NCBI RefSeq assembly: GCF_037095755.1
Contig: NZ_JBAWKJ010000001.1
Span: forward strand, 1-64,000
Length of the DNA stretch: 64,000 nt
Direction: 5' to 3'
Source of the DNA: Sphingopyxis sp. CCNWLW2
GTDB taxonomy: Bacteria; Pseudomonadota; Alphaproteobacteria; Sphingomonadales; Sphingomonadaceae
Shown here: piece after piece, positions 26,512 to 35,855 of the stretch
Numbering within the stretch: the first letter of the stretch is position 1
Layout of the letters: each line of letters opens with the position of its first letter
Notes under the pieces: model-generated
Told to the model about the DNA's origin: nothing
The model's database searches: none
What the model saw: only the letters and a program-made list of their open reading frames with translations
Made by a program: the position numbers and the translations under genes

Positions 26512-29106
26512 TTAATTCGCGGCGGCCGGCATCGGACCCAGATAGGACGGCGCGATCGGGCCGCGCCCCGCGACGATCCGCTGGAGCACGACATTGTCGT
26601 CGAGCCGCCAGACGCGAACGACATGCCGTCCGGCGCCGACGTCGGGAAAGCGCGCCGACAGCAGGACGGCATTCTCCTTGACCGCCTGTGTCCAATTGCG
26701 CTGATCCGCGCGCTCGCCGCCATCGGTCGTCGGATCCATATGGTGGACCAGTTCGCGCATCGGGCCGTCGTCGATCGACACCCCGATGCGCTGGGTGCGT
26801 TTGCCCGACACATCGAGCGTCGGCGCCAGATGGAGTTGCAGCTCGAGTTCGCCCGCCACGGCGAACGTAAACGGATAGTCCAGCCGCACATCGTCCTGCT
26901 GCTCCGTCGGCCCGCGCCCCTGCGGCAGCGCGACGACTGCGCCCTTGGTGCGGCCGAGATGCGGGATCGCCTGCCAGCGCAGGCCCTTGCCCGCGTTCGA
27001 TTGCGCGAAGTCGACCGCCTCGATCGCGATCGCAACCTCGGCGACCGGTCCGGCGACGAAGCGGATCGGACCCGCACTGCCAGCGACGCGCGACACCGCG
27101 GGCATGGTCTGCACCTTCGGCTGCTGCCAGTCGGTATAGCCGATGTGCGTCTGCAACATCATGCCATCCCATTTGCCACCGTTCAGCGTATGGTAGGCGT
27201 CGGCAATCTCCTGGTCGCGGCGATAGGCCGCCTCGGCGCGGTCGGCGAAGACATTGGCGCGCCGATCGCCCGCCGCGGCCAGTTTGCGGTTCCACGCGAC
27301 GGCATAATAGAGGCGGTAGAGATTGCCGAGCGCGAGGACCGGATGTTCGACCAGCTGGAAAAAGGCGTCGCGCTGCGCGGCTGGGAGCGCCGCCTTCGCG
27401 CGCATCATGTCGGCCTCCAGCGCATCCCATTCGGCGACCATCGCGCCGAACTCGCCGCCGTCGAGCGTATCGGCGGTCACCCCGCCGAGCGCGAAGCTGC
27501 CCGGATCGATCAGCTCGGGCTTCCGCCGCGCCGCAAGCTGGCCATAGCGCGTGATCAGCGCGGCGATCGGCTCCGCCTGCGCGGCACCAAAGGTCGCCGC
27601 CGCCCATTGCCTTGGATAGGCGGCGAGCGCCTCGGCGGTCATCGCCTCGGGATCCCACGCCTGCTTCATGAAATATTGCAGCGGATATTCGACCGGCTTG
27701 ATGTCGCCGACATTGACGATCCACATGTCGCGCGCGCCCATCGCATAGGCGAGGTCCATCTGTTGCCACGTCTTTTCGATCTGGACGGTGTTCAACCACT
27801 TATAGTTGCGCGGGCCGCCGACATAATCGAAGTGATAATAGACGCCGTAGCCGCCCTTGCGCGGTGTGCTGGCGGCGGGAAGCCGGCGGATCTGGCCCCA
27901 ATTATCGTCGGCGAAGAGCAAGGTGACGTCGTCGGGCACACGCATTCCCTGATCGTAATAATCCTGCACTTCCTTGTAGAGCGCCCAGACCTGCGGCGTC
28001 CGGTCGGCTGGCTTGCCGGTGACCTCGGCGATGATGCGGCGCTGGTCGCGGACGATCGTCTCGAGCAACTGCGTCGCGGTCCCCTCGGCCATCGCCTCGT
28101 CGCCGTCGCCGCGCATCCCGACGGTGACAAGGCTTTCATACCCCTTGCCGTCGCCCTTCGACATCATCCGCTCGATCCCGCCGCGCCAGAAGCTGCGCAG
28201 GTTCGCGGCGTTGCTGGCATAGTCCCACGCACCGCCGTTGATCCCCTTGCCGGTGTCGCGGTGCCATTCGTCCTGCGCCCGGGTCATCGGTTCGTGATGC
28301 GAGGTGCCCATCACCACGCCCATCGCGTCGGCGACTATCTTGTTCTGCGGATCGTCGTCATTAAACGCCTTGGGCGCCCACATCGCCGGCCACAGATAAT
28401 TGCCCTTCATCCGCAAAAGCAGCTCGAAGACATGGGCATAGGCTCTGGAATTCTGGCCGCCGAACTGCTTTTGGGTCCAGCTTTTGAACCCCGGATCCTC
28501 GTCGTTGATGAAAAAGCCGCGGTAACGCACCTTTGGCTGGTCGATGCGCGCGCCCGCGGTGACGTACAGGTTGGCGCGGCGGACGACGGGCACGTCGGCC
28601 CACCAATAGAGCGGCGACACGCCGATCTTTTCCGACAGGTCGTAAAGGCCGAAGGCCGCGCCGCGCCGATCGGCGCCAACGATGATCAAGGCGCGGCGGA
28701 CCCCCGGCCAGGGACGGTCGACGACGACCTGCCGATACGCCTCCCATCGGCCGGTGAGGTCGCGCACGGACAGCTTGCCGTTTTCCACCAGCGCGTCGAT
28801 CGCGGCGCTTTCGCCGAGCACCCCGGCAATCACGACGTCGCCGTTCGCCTTCGCCGGATCGGCGGCGCGGCGCGGCGCCGTCCCGCTCACGCGCTCCAGA
28901 TCCCTGGCAAAACCGTTCGCCGCGATACGCACCGCCGAATCGGATGCCGCCTCGACGATCACCGTTGCCGGACGCTCGCCGGCGATCAGCGTAAAGCTGC
29001 CGTCACCGGCACTGGGGCAAATTGATACGGGCGTCGAACAGGCAAGGGCCGGCGGCGCCCACAGCAAGGTCGTGACCGATCCCGCCGCGCCCAAGATATT
29101 CCGCAT
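26512..29106 (-). CDS. GH115 xylan alpha-1,2-glucuronidase, exported
   Basis: 864 residues from the ATG at 29106 (GGGAGGG upstream). Signal peptide: RNILGAAGSVTTLLWAPPALA, with cysteine following. GH115 hallmarks are visible: RGFFINDEDPGFKSW, then RMKGNYLWPAMWA, GTSHHEPMTRAQDEW, TVGMRGDGDEAM, LLFADDNWGQIRRLP and GARDMWIVNVGDIKPVEYPL. The family removes (4-O-methyl-)glucuronic acid from internal as well as terminal xylose units, unlike GH67. A C-terminal beta-domain (ELELQLHLAPTLDVSGKRT) is typical. It is divergent from the GH43 lipoprotein gene; a perfect LacI-type palindrome lies 30 bp upstream of its start. Confidence 0.94.
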   Translation of the reverse strand: MRNILGAAGSVTTLLWAPPALACSTPVSICPSAGDGSFTLIAGERPATVIVEAASDSAVRIAANGFARDLERVSGTAPRRAADPAKANGDVVIAGVLGESAAIDALVENGKLSVRDLTGRWEAYRQVVVDRPWPGVRRALIIVGADRRGAAFGLYDLSEKIGVSPLYWWADVPVVRRANLYVTAGARIDQPKVRYRGFFINDEDPGFKSWTQKQFGGQNSRAYAHVFELLLRMKGNYLWPAMWAPKAFNDDDPQNKIVADAMGVVMGTSHHEPMTRAQDEWHRDTGKGINGGAWDYASNAANLRSFWRGGIERMMSKGDGKGYESLVTVGMRGDGDEAMAEGTATQLLETIVRDQRRIIAEVTGKPADRTPQVWALYKEVQDYYDQGMRVPDDVTLLFADDNWGQIRRLPAASTPRKGGYGVYYHFDYVGGPRNYKWLNTVQIEKTWQQMDLAYAMGARDMWIVNVGDIKPVEYPLQYFMKQAWDPEAMTAEALAAYPRQWAAATFGAAQAEPIAALITRYGQLAARRKPELIDPGSFALGGVTADTLDGGEFGAMVAEWDALEADMMRAKAALPAAQRDAFFQLVEHPVLALGNLYRLYYAVAWNRKLAAAGDRRANVFADRAEAAYRRDQEIADAYHTLNGGKWDGMMLQTHIGYTDWQQPKVQTMPAVSRVAGSAGPIRFVAGPVAEVAIAIEAVDFAQSNAGKGLRWQAIPHLGRTKGAVVALPQGRGPTEQQDDVRLDYPFTFAVAGELELQLHLAPTLDVSGKRTQRIGVSIDDGPMRELVHHMDPTTDGGERADQRNWTQAVKENAVLLSARFPDVGAGRHVVRVWRLDDNVVLQRIVAGRGPIAPSYLGPMPAAAN

Positions 29107-29135
29107 AAAATCCCTCCCATCGCCGTGCGCCAATT

Positions 29136-29149
29136 TGATAGCGCTATCA
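29136..29149. promoter_or_regulatory. LacI-type operator, perfect palindrome TGATAGCGCTATCA
   Basis: 14-bp perfect palindrome, 30 bp upstream of the GH115 start. LacI-family operators have a central CG pair in such palindromes. Four related sites are at 29244, 41925, 54393 and 62772. The probable binder is the LacI-family protein encoded at 57461-58540. Confidence 0.75.
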
Positions 29150-29243
29150 TTTTCGATGCTATAGCTGTGCGGGTCGTCCGGCAAGTGTGCGCTTCTCACT
29201 TTTCGTGTGTCGCAATATGCCCTCTTGCTTCTGCGGCAAAGAA

Positions 29244-29257
29244 TGATAGCGCTACCT
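29244..29257. promoter_or_regulatory. LacI-type operator TGATAGCGCTACCT (GH43 side)
   Basis: Eleven of fourteen positions match the palindrome at 29136 and the centre is intact. Lies 58 bp upstream of the GH43 lipoprotein start; spacing from the first operator is 108 bp, compatible with cooperative or looped binding. Confidence 0.65.
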
Positions 29258-29314
29258 GAGGAAGCCGGCCGTCGTGGCGGACCGGCATGTCAAATATCGA
29301 GAGGAGCGCGTGGC

Positions 29315-30406
29315 ATGAAGAGTTTCAACGGCATCGCTTTTGGCGCCGCGCTGGTCGCGCTGGCCAGTGTGTCGGCTTGTAGCCCGGGCGATCAGACGGC
29401 CGCCGAAAGCGAAAAGGCGGGAAAAAAGGCCTATCTCTCGCAGCCGCTCGTCAGCGACATCTATACCGCCGACCCCTCGGCCCATGTCTGGGACGGCAAA
29501 ATCTATGTTTATCCCAGTCACGACATCGACGGCCCCACGCCCGAGGACGATCTCGGTGCGCATTTCGAGATGCGCGACTATCGCGTGCTCAGCATGGACA
29601 GCATCGGCGGTCCGGTGACCGTCCATCCCGTCGGGCTCGACGTGAAGGATGTACCCTGGGCCGAAAAGCAGATGTGGGCGCCCGATGCCGCGTTCAAGAA
29701 CGGCACCTATTATCTCTATTTTCCGGCCAAGGACAAAGAGGGCGCCTTCCGCATCGGCGTCGCAACGTCGAAATCGCCGGTCGGTCCGTTCAAGGCCAAT
29801 CCGCAGCCGATCAAGGGAAGCTTTTCGATCGATCCGGCGGTGTTCACTGACGACGACGGCAAATCCTATATGTATTTCGGCGGCATCTGGGGCGGCCAGC
29901 TGCAACGCAACACGACCGGCACCTATGATCCCGACGGATCGAAAACCGACCTCAAGGCCCCCGACAAGCCCGCGCTCGCGCCCAAGATCGCACGCATGGC
30001 CGACGACATGACCGAGTTCGCCGAAAAGCCGCGCGATGTCGTGATCCTCGACAAGTCGGGCAAGCCGATCCTCGGCGGCGACGGCGATCGCCGCTTTTTT
30101 GAGGCGTCGTGGATGCACAAATATAAAGGCAAATATTATTTCAGCTATTCGACGGGCGACACGCACTATCTCGTCTATGCGACGGGCACCTCGCCCTATG
30201 GTCCGTTCACCTATCAGGGCCGTATCCTTGAACCCGTCGACGGCTGGACGACGCATCATTCGATCGTCGAGTGGGACGGGCGCTGGTGGCTTTTCTATGC
30301 CGACACCCAGCTGTCGGGCCAGACGCGGCTGCGCAACGCCAAGGTCACCGAGCTGTTCTACAATCCCGACGGCACGATCAAGACGATCAATCCCTTCGTG
30401 AAATAA
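29315..30406 (+). CDS. GH43 glycosidase lipoprotein
   Basis: 363 residues from the ATG at 29315 (GAGGAG upstream). The lipobox is VSAC with the lipidated Cys22, so it is anchored in a membrane, probably the outer membrane or its periplasmic face. Propeller catalytic residues: Asp53 in TADPSAHVW, Asp173 in SIDPAVFTD, Glu263 in FFEASWMHKY. Only the propeller is present, without the C-terminal beta-sandwich of the other GH43. A role in arabinofuranose or xylose release from oligosaccharides is likely. First gene of a run with xylulokinase (5-bp gap) and xylose isomerase, under the operator pair at 29136/29244. Confidence 0.88.
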   Translation: MKSFNGIAFGAALVALASVSACSPGDQTAAESEKAGKKAYLSQPLVSDIYTADPSAHVWDGKIYVYPSHDIDGPTPEDDLGAHFEMRDYRVLSMDSIGGPVTVHPVGLDVKDVPWAEKQMWAPDAAFKNGTYYLYFPAKDKEGAFRIGVATSKSPVGPFKANPQPIKGSFSIDPAVFTDDDGKSYMYFGGIWGGQLQRNTTGTYDPDGSKTDLKAPDKPALAPKIARMADDMTEFAEKPRDVVILDKSGKPILGGDGDRRFFEASWMHKYKGKYYFSYSTGDTHYLVYATGTSPYGPFTYQGRILEPVDGWTTHHSIVEWDGRWWLFYADTQLSGQTRLRNAKVTELFYNPDGTIKTINPFVK

Positions 30407-30411
30407 GCACG

Positions 30412-31860
30412 GTGTTCCTAGGCATCGATATCGGCACCTCGGGGGTGAAGGCGGTCGTGCTCGACGAGCATGGCGCGGTCGTCGTGCAGGGCACCGCCGC
30501 CCTCACCGTCCAGCGCCCGCAGCCGCTGTGGTCCGAACAGGACCCCGACGCGTGGTGGCAGGCAACGACCGCGGCGGTGCGCGCGATCGACCCCGCCGTC
30601 CGCCGCGCGGTTCGGGGCGTCGGCCTGGCGGGGCAGATGCACGGCGCGACGCTGCTGGGCGCCGACGACCGGCCGTTGCGGCCCGCGATCCTGTGGAACG
30701 ATGGCCGGTCGGCCGCCGAATGCGCCGAACTGGAAGCGCGCGAGCCCCGGCTCCGCGCAATTTCGGGCAATATCGCAATGCCTGGCTTCACTGCGCCCAA
30801 ACTGGCTTGGGTTGCGGCGTACGAACCCGAAATCTTCGCCGCGACACGTACCGTGCTGCTACCCAAGGATTATGTGCGGCTGCAGATGACCGGCGAAAAG
30901 GCGTCCGACATGTCCGACGCCGCGGGCACCTTGTGGCTCGATGTCGCGAAGCGCACGTGGAGCGCGGACCTGCTCGCCGCGACCGGGCTATCGGCAGAGC
31001 ATATGCCGCGCCTGGTGGAGGGAACCGAGCTTACCGGCAAACTGCGCGCCGACGTTGCCGAGCTATGGGGCATGGACGCCGTTCCCGTGACCGGCGGCGG
31101 CGGCGACAATGCCGCTGGCGCGGCGGGCGTCGGCGTAGTGCAGGATGGCGACGCGCTGCTGTCGCTCGGCACCTCGGGCGTGACCTTTGTCGCGACGCGC
31201 GACTTCCGCCCGAACCCTGAGCGCGCAGTCCACGCCTTCTGCCATTGCCTGCCCGATCTCTGGCATCAGATGTCGGTGCATCTGTCGGCGGCGGCGTGCA
31301 TCGACTGGGTCGCGAAGCTGACCGGTGCGGCGGGCGCCGCCGAGCTGTTCGCGCGCGCCGAAAGCAGCGGCCCGGCCAGCGGCCCCGAAATCTTCCTCCC
31401 TTATCTGTCGGGCGAACGGACTCCGCATAACGATGCCGAGGTCCGCGCCGGTTTCCTGCAACTCGACAATGACACAACCCCCGAACGCCTTGCGCAAGCG
31501 GTGCTCGAAGGCGTCGCGTTCGCGCTCGCCGACGGGCTCGACGCGCTGCGCGACGCGGGAACGCGCGTCGACCGGCTGTCGGTAATCGGCGGCGGCGCGC
31601 GGTCGCGCTACTGGGGCGAAACACTCGCCGCGGCGCTGGACGTCGAACTCGTCTATCTAAAAGGTGGCGAAGTCGGCCCCGCGCTCGGCGCCGCGCGGCT
31701 GGCGCAGCTCGCGGTCGATGGCGGTTCGCCCGCCGATATCTGCGTCGCCCCACCGGTGGCGCACAGCATAGCCCCCGATGCCGGGATCGCCGAGCGGCTG
31801 GCGCCCAAGCTCGCCGCCTTTCGCACCGCTTATCCGCGCATCACCCCGCGCACCCCTTGA
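30412..31860 (+). CDS. xylB: Xylulokinase
   Basis: 482 residues, FGGY kinase. The start is GTG at 30412 (VFLGIDIGTSGVKAVVLDEH), five bases after the GH43 stop; an in-frame ATG at 30271 lies inside the GH43 gene. ATP-site motif GIDIGTSGVK, substrate loop GVGLAGQMHGATLL, catalytic Asp in VTGGGGDNAAGA, and a C-terminal GGGARSRYWGE adenosine motif. It phosphorylates D-xylulose to D-xylulose 5-phosphate for the pentose phosphate pathway. The isomerase gene follows directly. The same symbol is used in Caulobacter for an unrelated xylose dehydrogenase, also present here at 60846. Confidence 0.94.
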   Translation: MFLGIDIGTSGVKAVVLDEHGAVVVQGTAALTVQRPQPLWSEQDPDAWWQATTAAVRAIDPAVRRAVRGVGLAGQMHGATLLGADDRPLRPAILWNDGRSAAECAELEAREPRLRAISGNIAMPGFTAPKLAWVAAYEPEIFAATRTVLLPKDYVRLQMTGEKASDMSDAAGTLWLDVAKRTWSADLLAATGLSAEHMPRLVEGTELTGKLRADVAELWGMDAVPVTGGGGDNAAGAAGVGVVQDGDALLSLGTSGVTFVATRDFRPNPERAVHAFCHCLPDLWHQMSVHLSAAACIDWVAKLTGAAGAAELFARAESSGPASGPEIFLPYLSGERTPHNDAEVRAGFLQLDNDTTPERLAQAVLEGVAFALADGLDALRDAGTRVDRLSVIGGGARSRYWGETLAAALDVELVYLKGGEVGPALGAARLAQLAVDGGSPADICVAPPVAHSIAPDAGIAERLAPKLAAFRTAYPRITPRTP

Positions 31861-31901
31861 CCATGACCTTTCCCCTTTGATCAGCTGAACGGATTTTCGC
31901 C

Positions 31902-33209
31902 ATGACCGACTATTTCGCCGACATTCCCACGATCCGCTTCGAGGGTCCCGATACCGACAATGAGCTGGCCTATCGCTTCTACGACAAGGACCGGGTAGTG
32001 CTCGGCAAGCGGATGGAGGATCATCTGCGTTTCGCCGCCTGTTTCTGGCACACATTCTGCTGGCGGGGGTCCGATGTGTTCGGCGCGGGCACCTTCAGCC
32101 GCCCCTGGCATCGGGGAGCCAACGACAACGCCGCGGCAGCAGAGAAACGCGCGGCCGCGTTCGACTTCTTCAGCCGCCTCGATATTCCCTATTATTGTTT
32201 CCACGACGTCGATGTGATGGCCGACGCGAGCGGCGTCGCCGAGCATCGCCGCCACTTCGCCGAAGCGGTCGACGATCTGGAGCGGTTGCAGGGCGGCACG
32301 GGGCGTAAACTGCTCTGGGGCACCGCCAATCTGTTCGGCGACCCGCGCTTTGCCGCGGGCGGCGCGACCAATCCCGATCCCGAAGTCTTTGCCTTTGGTG
32401 CGATGCAGGTACGCGATGCCTTGGAGGCAACGCATCGCCTGGGCGGCGCCAACTATGTGCTGTGGGGCGGCCGCGAGGGCTATGAGACGCTGCTCAACAC
32501 CGACCTCAAACGCGAACTCGACAATCTCGGGCGTTTCCTCAGCCTGGTGGTCGAGCATAAGCACAAGATCGGCTTTACCGGCACGATCCTGATCGAGCCC
32601 AAGCCGCACGAGCCCACCAAACATCAGTACGACTTCGACAGCGCAACGGTGTACGGATTCCTCAAGCGCTACGGCCTCGAAAATGAAGTGAAGGTCAATA
32701 TCGAGGCGAACCACGCGACGCTTGCCGGCCATACGTTCGAGCATGAAATCGCGATGGCGAGCGCGCTCGGCATCTTCGGATCGATCGACGCCAACCGCGG
32801 CGACCACCAGAATGGTTGGGACACCGATCAATTCCCCAACTCGGTCGGGGAACTGACGCTGGCAATGGTCGAAATCCTCCGCGCCGGCGGCTTCACCACC
32901 GGCGGATTCAACTTCGACGCCAAAGTGCGCCGCCAGTCGATGGATGCGGTCGACCTCTTCTATGGCCATATCGGCGGCATCGACACCGTCGCGCGCGGGC
33001 TGCTGAATGCCGCAGCGCTGATTGAGGACGGGCGTCTCGATGGCATCAAGGCCGAGCGCTATGCCGGATGGGACGGCGATTTCGGCCGGCAGGTGGCGGC
33101 GCTCGACCTTGCCGGTATCGCCGATCTTGCCGCCGAAAAGGCGATCGATCCTCGGCCGCGGTCGGGGCGCCAGGAACGGATCGAGAATCTGATCAACCGC
33201 TTCGTCTGA
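31902..33209 (+). CDS. xylA: D-xylose isomerase
   Basis: 435 residues. Catalytic His101 and Asp104 in [10 protein letters not shown]; metal sites in [33 protein letters not shown] and [33 protein letters not shown] is the class II signature. Length and the [13 protein letters not shown] block identify the class II (E. coli-like) cytoplasmic enzyme, which interconverts D-xylose and D-xylulose. It lies 41 bp after xylulokinase. A GC-rich hairpin follows the stop and an ACTCAGAC motif then precedes the next operon, so the run probably ends here. Confidence 0.96.
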   Translation: MTDYFADIPTIRFEGPDTDNELAYRFYDKDRVVLGKRMEDHLRFAACFWHTFCWRGSDVFGAGTFSRPWHRGANDNAAAAEKRAAAFDFFSRLDIPYYCFHDVDVMADASGVAEHRRHFAEAVDDLERLQGGTGRKLLWGTANLFGDPRFAAGGATNPDPEVFAFGAMQVRDALEATHRLGGANYVLWGGREGYETLLNTDLKRELDNLGRFLSLVVEHKHKIGFTGTILIEPKPHEPTKHQYDFDSATVYGFLKRYGLENEVKVNIEANHATLAGHTFEHEIAMASALGIFGSIDANRGDHQNGWDTDQFPNSVGELTLAMVEILRAGGFTTGGFNFDAKVRRQSMDAVDLFYGHIGGIDTVARGLLNAAALIEDGRLDGIKAERYAGWDGDFGRQVAALDLAGIADLAAEKAIDPRPRSGRQERIENLINRFV

Positions 33210-33236
33210 CGCGAGGCTTTCCGTTGGCAAAAATGC

Positions 33237-33267
33237 GCGGGCGCGTCTTGTGGAAAGGCGCGCCCGC
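33237..33267 (+). terminator. GC-rich hairpin after xylA
   Basis: Perfect 9-bp stem GCGGGCGCG/CGCGCCCGC with a 13-base loop. No T-run follows (CCCTATTATG), so it may only pause or attenuate transcription, or stabilise the upstream mRNA. Confidence 0.4.
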
Positions 33268-33276
33268 CCCTATTAT

Positions 33277-33284
33277 GTCTGAGT
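33277..33284 (+). promoter_or_regulatory. GTCTGAGT (ACTCAGAC) motif, copy 2
   Basis: TATTATGTCTGAGTTATTAT at 33271-33290, 23 bp before the start of the aldehyde dehydrogenase operon. Strongly AT-rich flanks contrast with the local GC content. The operon ends in the GntR gene, so autoregulation is likely. Confidence 0.5.
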
Positions 33285-33306
33285 TATTATCAAGGGGATT
33301 TTTGCG

Positions 33307-34887
33307 ATGATCGATGGTGCGATGCTGGTCGGCAGCGAGGCACGCCAGGCGGCGACGCGGTTTCAGGGCTATGATCCGGCAACTGGCGACACGCTGATGC
33401 CCGACTTTGCGTCGGCCGGCGCCGAGGATGTGGCCGCCGCCTGTGCGCTCGCGCATGAAGCTGCGGCAGCCTATGGTACGACCGACCCCGAAACGCGCGC
33501 GGCGTTCCTTGAGGCGATCGCGAGCGAGATCGAGGGCATCGGCGATGACCTCATTGTCCGCGCGATGCGCGAAAGCGGCCTGCCCCGCCCCCGGCTCGAG
33601 GGCGAGCGCGGACGCACGACGGGTCAGTTGCGGCTGTTCGCGCAGCTGGTGCGGCAAGGCGACTGGCTCGACGCGACGATCGATCCCGCGCTCCCCGACC
33701 GCGCGCCGCTGCCCCGCCCCGACCTCCGCCGGATGAACGTGCCGGTCGGCCCCGTCGCGGTGTTCGGCGCCTCGAACTTCCCGCTCGCCTTCTCGGTCGC
33801 GGGGGGCGACACCGCCTCAGCCCTCGCCGCCGGCTGCCCAGTCGTGGTCAAAGGCCATCCCTCGCATCCCGGCACCGGCGAACTTGTCGCGCGCGCGATC
33901 CAGCGTGCGGTCGCCGCCAGCGGACTGCCCGCGGGCACCTTTTCCTATCTGCCCGGCGAAACCAACGCGCTCGGCGCGGCGTTGGTGGGCGATCCGCGGA
34001 TCAAGGCGGTCGGGTTCACCGGATCGCGCGGCGGCGGGCTGGCGCTCGTCCGCATCGCCGCCGAACGCCGCGAGCCGATCCCCGTCTATGCCGAAATGTC
34101 GAGCATCAACCCCGTGATCCTCTTTCCCGCTGCGCTCGAAGCGCGCGGGGCCGCGCTCGCCGAGGCCTATGTCCAGTCGCTGACGATGGGTGCCGGGCAA
34201 TTCTGCACCAACCCCGGATTGGTCATCGCGGTGAGCAGCCCGGCTCTCGACGCGTTTGTGAGCGCCGCGGGCGCAGCGCTCACGCGCAGCCTACCCGCGA
34301 CGATGCTGTCGCCGGGCATACACGCCAATTTCGAAAAAGGCGTCCGCGCGCTGGCGGGGCATAGTGCGATCGAGACGGTCGCGCGCGGCGAGCCGGCGCA
34401 AGGCGCCAACCAGGCGGTCGGCGCGCTGTTCCAGACGAGCGCCGAGAATTTCCTCGATGATAGGGCGCTCGGCGAAGAGGTGTTCGGATCGTCGTCGATC
34501 ATCGTCCGATGCCGCAACATGGCGGAAGTCGCTGACGTCGTCGCAGGGCTCGAAGGCCAACTGACCGCGACGCTGCAACTCGACGACGCCGACATCGCCG
34601 ATGCACGCGCGCTGCTCCCGATCCTCGCCGACCGCGTCGGGCGCATCCTCGCCAATGGCTGGCCGACCGGGGTCGAGGTCACCCATGCCATGGTGCATGG
34701 CGGGCCGTATCCGGCGACGAGCGATGGGCGCACAACCTCGGTCGGGACGCTCGCCATCCACCGCTTTCTGCGTCCGGTCGCGTTCCAGAACCTGCCCGCA
34801 GCGTTGCTTCCGCCCGCGATTTCGGACGACAATGCGTGGGGTGTCGCGCGGCGCATCGACGGCCTGCGCGAAGCGTCGCCGCGATGA
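33307..34887 (+). CDS. 2-ketoglutarate semialdehyde (2,5-dioxopentanoate) dehydrogenase
   Basis: 526 residues, longer than generic aldehyde dehydrogenases and typical of the KGSADH type that closes oxidative pentose pathways by forming 2-oxoglutarate with NAD(P)+. Features: cofactor-fold motifs VAVFGASNFPLAFSVAGGDT and VVKGHPSHPGTGE, GFTGSRGGGLALVRIA, PVYAEMSSINPV with the general-base Glu, and catalytic Cys in TMGAGQFCTNPGLV. The ATG at 33307 has AAGGGG upstream. The next gene starts inside its stop (ATGA). It can serve both the D-xylose (Weimberg) and L-arabinose branches. Confidence 0.9.
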   Translation: MIDGAMLVGSEARQAATRFQGYDPATGDTLMPDFASAGAEDVAAACALAHEAAAAYGTTDPETRAAFLEAIASEIEGIGDDLIVRAMRESGLPRPRLEGERGRTTGQLRLFAQLVRQGDWLDATIDPALPDRAPLPRPDLRRMNVPVGPVAVFGASNFPLAFSVAGGDTASALAAGCPVVVKGHPSHPGTGELVARAIQRAVAASGLPAGTFSYLPGETNALGAALVGDPRIKAVGFTGSRGGGLALVRIAAERREPIPVYAEMSSINPVILFPAALEARGAALAEAYVQSLTMGAGQFCTNPGLVIAVSSPALDAFVSAAGAALTRSLPATMLSPGIHANFEKGVRALAGHSAIETVARGEPAQGANQAVGALFQTSAENFLDDRALGEEVFGSSSIIVRCRNMAEVADVVAGLEGQLTATLQLDDADIADARALLPILADRVGRILANGWPTGVEVTHAMVHGGPYPATSDGRTTSVGTLAIHRFLRPVAFQNLPAALLPPAISDDNAWGVARRIDGLREASPR

Positions 34888-35855
34888 TCCGCAGCCTGAT
34901 CCAGTTCGACGACGGCGCGCGCGGCGTCGCGGCATGGGATGGCAGCACAGCCTATCGCGTCAATGGTGCGAGCAGCGCCCTCGCCCTTGCGCAGGCCGCG
35001 CTGGCTACGGGTGAGACACTGGCCGAGCACGCCGCCGGACGACTCGGCGAAGCTGTCGATCTGGCGCGCGTGCGCCTGCTGGCGCCGATCGACCATGAGG
35101 ATGACGCGCATCTGCTAGTTAGCGGCACGGGCCTCACGCATCTCGGTTCGGCCGAAGGCCGCGATGCGATGCACCGCGCCGCGGCGGAAAACCCCGCCCC
35201 CACCGATTCGATGAAAATGTTCCTGATGGGGGTCGAGGGTGGCAAGCCCGCCGAGGGCGCGACCGGGGTGCAACCCGAATGGTTCTACAAGGGCGACGGC
35301 GCGATCCTCGTCGCGCCCGGCGATCCGCTCGAAATGCCCGGCTTCGCGCTCGATGGCGGCGAAGAACCCGAGATTGCCGGCATCTACCTCATCGCGCCCG
35401 ACGGCACGCCGACGCGCATCGGCTTCGCGCTCGGCAACGAGTTTTCGGATCATGTTACCGAACGCGGCAATTATCTGTGGCTCGCGCATTCGAAGCTGCG
35501 TCAGGCGGCGCTCGGCCCCGAACTGCTCCTCGGCGACCTGCCTGATGAGATACGCGGCATCAGCCGGATTATACGCGATGGCGTAACCGTCTGGGAAAAG
35601 GCCTTTGCCTCGGGCGAGGCGAATATGTCGCATTCGCTGGCCAATCTCGAACATCATCATTTCAAATATGCCGGCTTTCGCCGCCCCGGCGACCTCCATG
35701 TCCATTTCTTTGGCACCGCGACCCTGTCCTTTGCCGATGGATTCACCGCGCAGCCGGGCGACCGGTTCGAGATCGAGGCCGCGCCCTTTGCACTGCCAGT
35801 GAGCAACCCGTTGCAGCAATCACCCGACGCCCATGTGACGGTGGCCACGCTATGA
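34884..35855 (+). CDS. AraD1/GguC family protein, probable 2-keto-3-deoxy-L-arabonate dehydratase
   Basis: 323 residues. The C-terminal half has the fumarylacetoacetate-hydrolase-like fold: GTGLTHLGSAEGRDAMHR, EWFYKGDGAILVAPGDPLEM, AGIYLIAPDGTPTRIGFALG (includes the metal-binding acidic pair region E-x-E upstream in GGEEPEIAG), NEFSDHVTE. This matches GguC/AraD1, the FAH-type enzyme placed in oxidative arabinose pathways as a substitute for the DHDPS-type AraD; biochemical proof for the family is limited. ATG at 34884 overlaps the previous stop and its own stop overlaps the next start, giving tight coupling with KGSADH and the sugar dehydrogenase. The HHHF motif near the end is unusual. Confidence 0.75.
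   Translation: MIRSLIQFDDGARGVAAWDGSTAYRVNGASSALALAQAALATGETLAEHAAGRLGEAVDLARVRLLAPIDHEDDAHLLVSGTGLTHLGSAEGRDAMHRAAAENPAPTDSMKMFLMGVEGGKPAEGATGVQPEWFYKGDGAILVAPGDPLEMPGFALDGGEEPEIAGIYLIAPDGTPTRIGFALGNEFSDHVTERGNYLWLAHSKLRQAALGPELLLGDLPDEIRGISRIIRDGVTVWEKAFASGEANMSHSLANLEHHHFKYAGFRRPGDLHVHFFGTATLSFADGFTAQPGDRFEIEAAPFALPVSNPLQQSPDAHVTVATL

Noticed and set aside
26623..29025. 800-codon plus-strand open frame under GH115
   Set aside because: Antisense shadow; composition is His/Arg/Asp-rich and repetitive, as expected from reversed GC-rich coding sequence.
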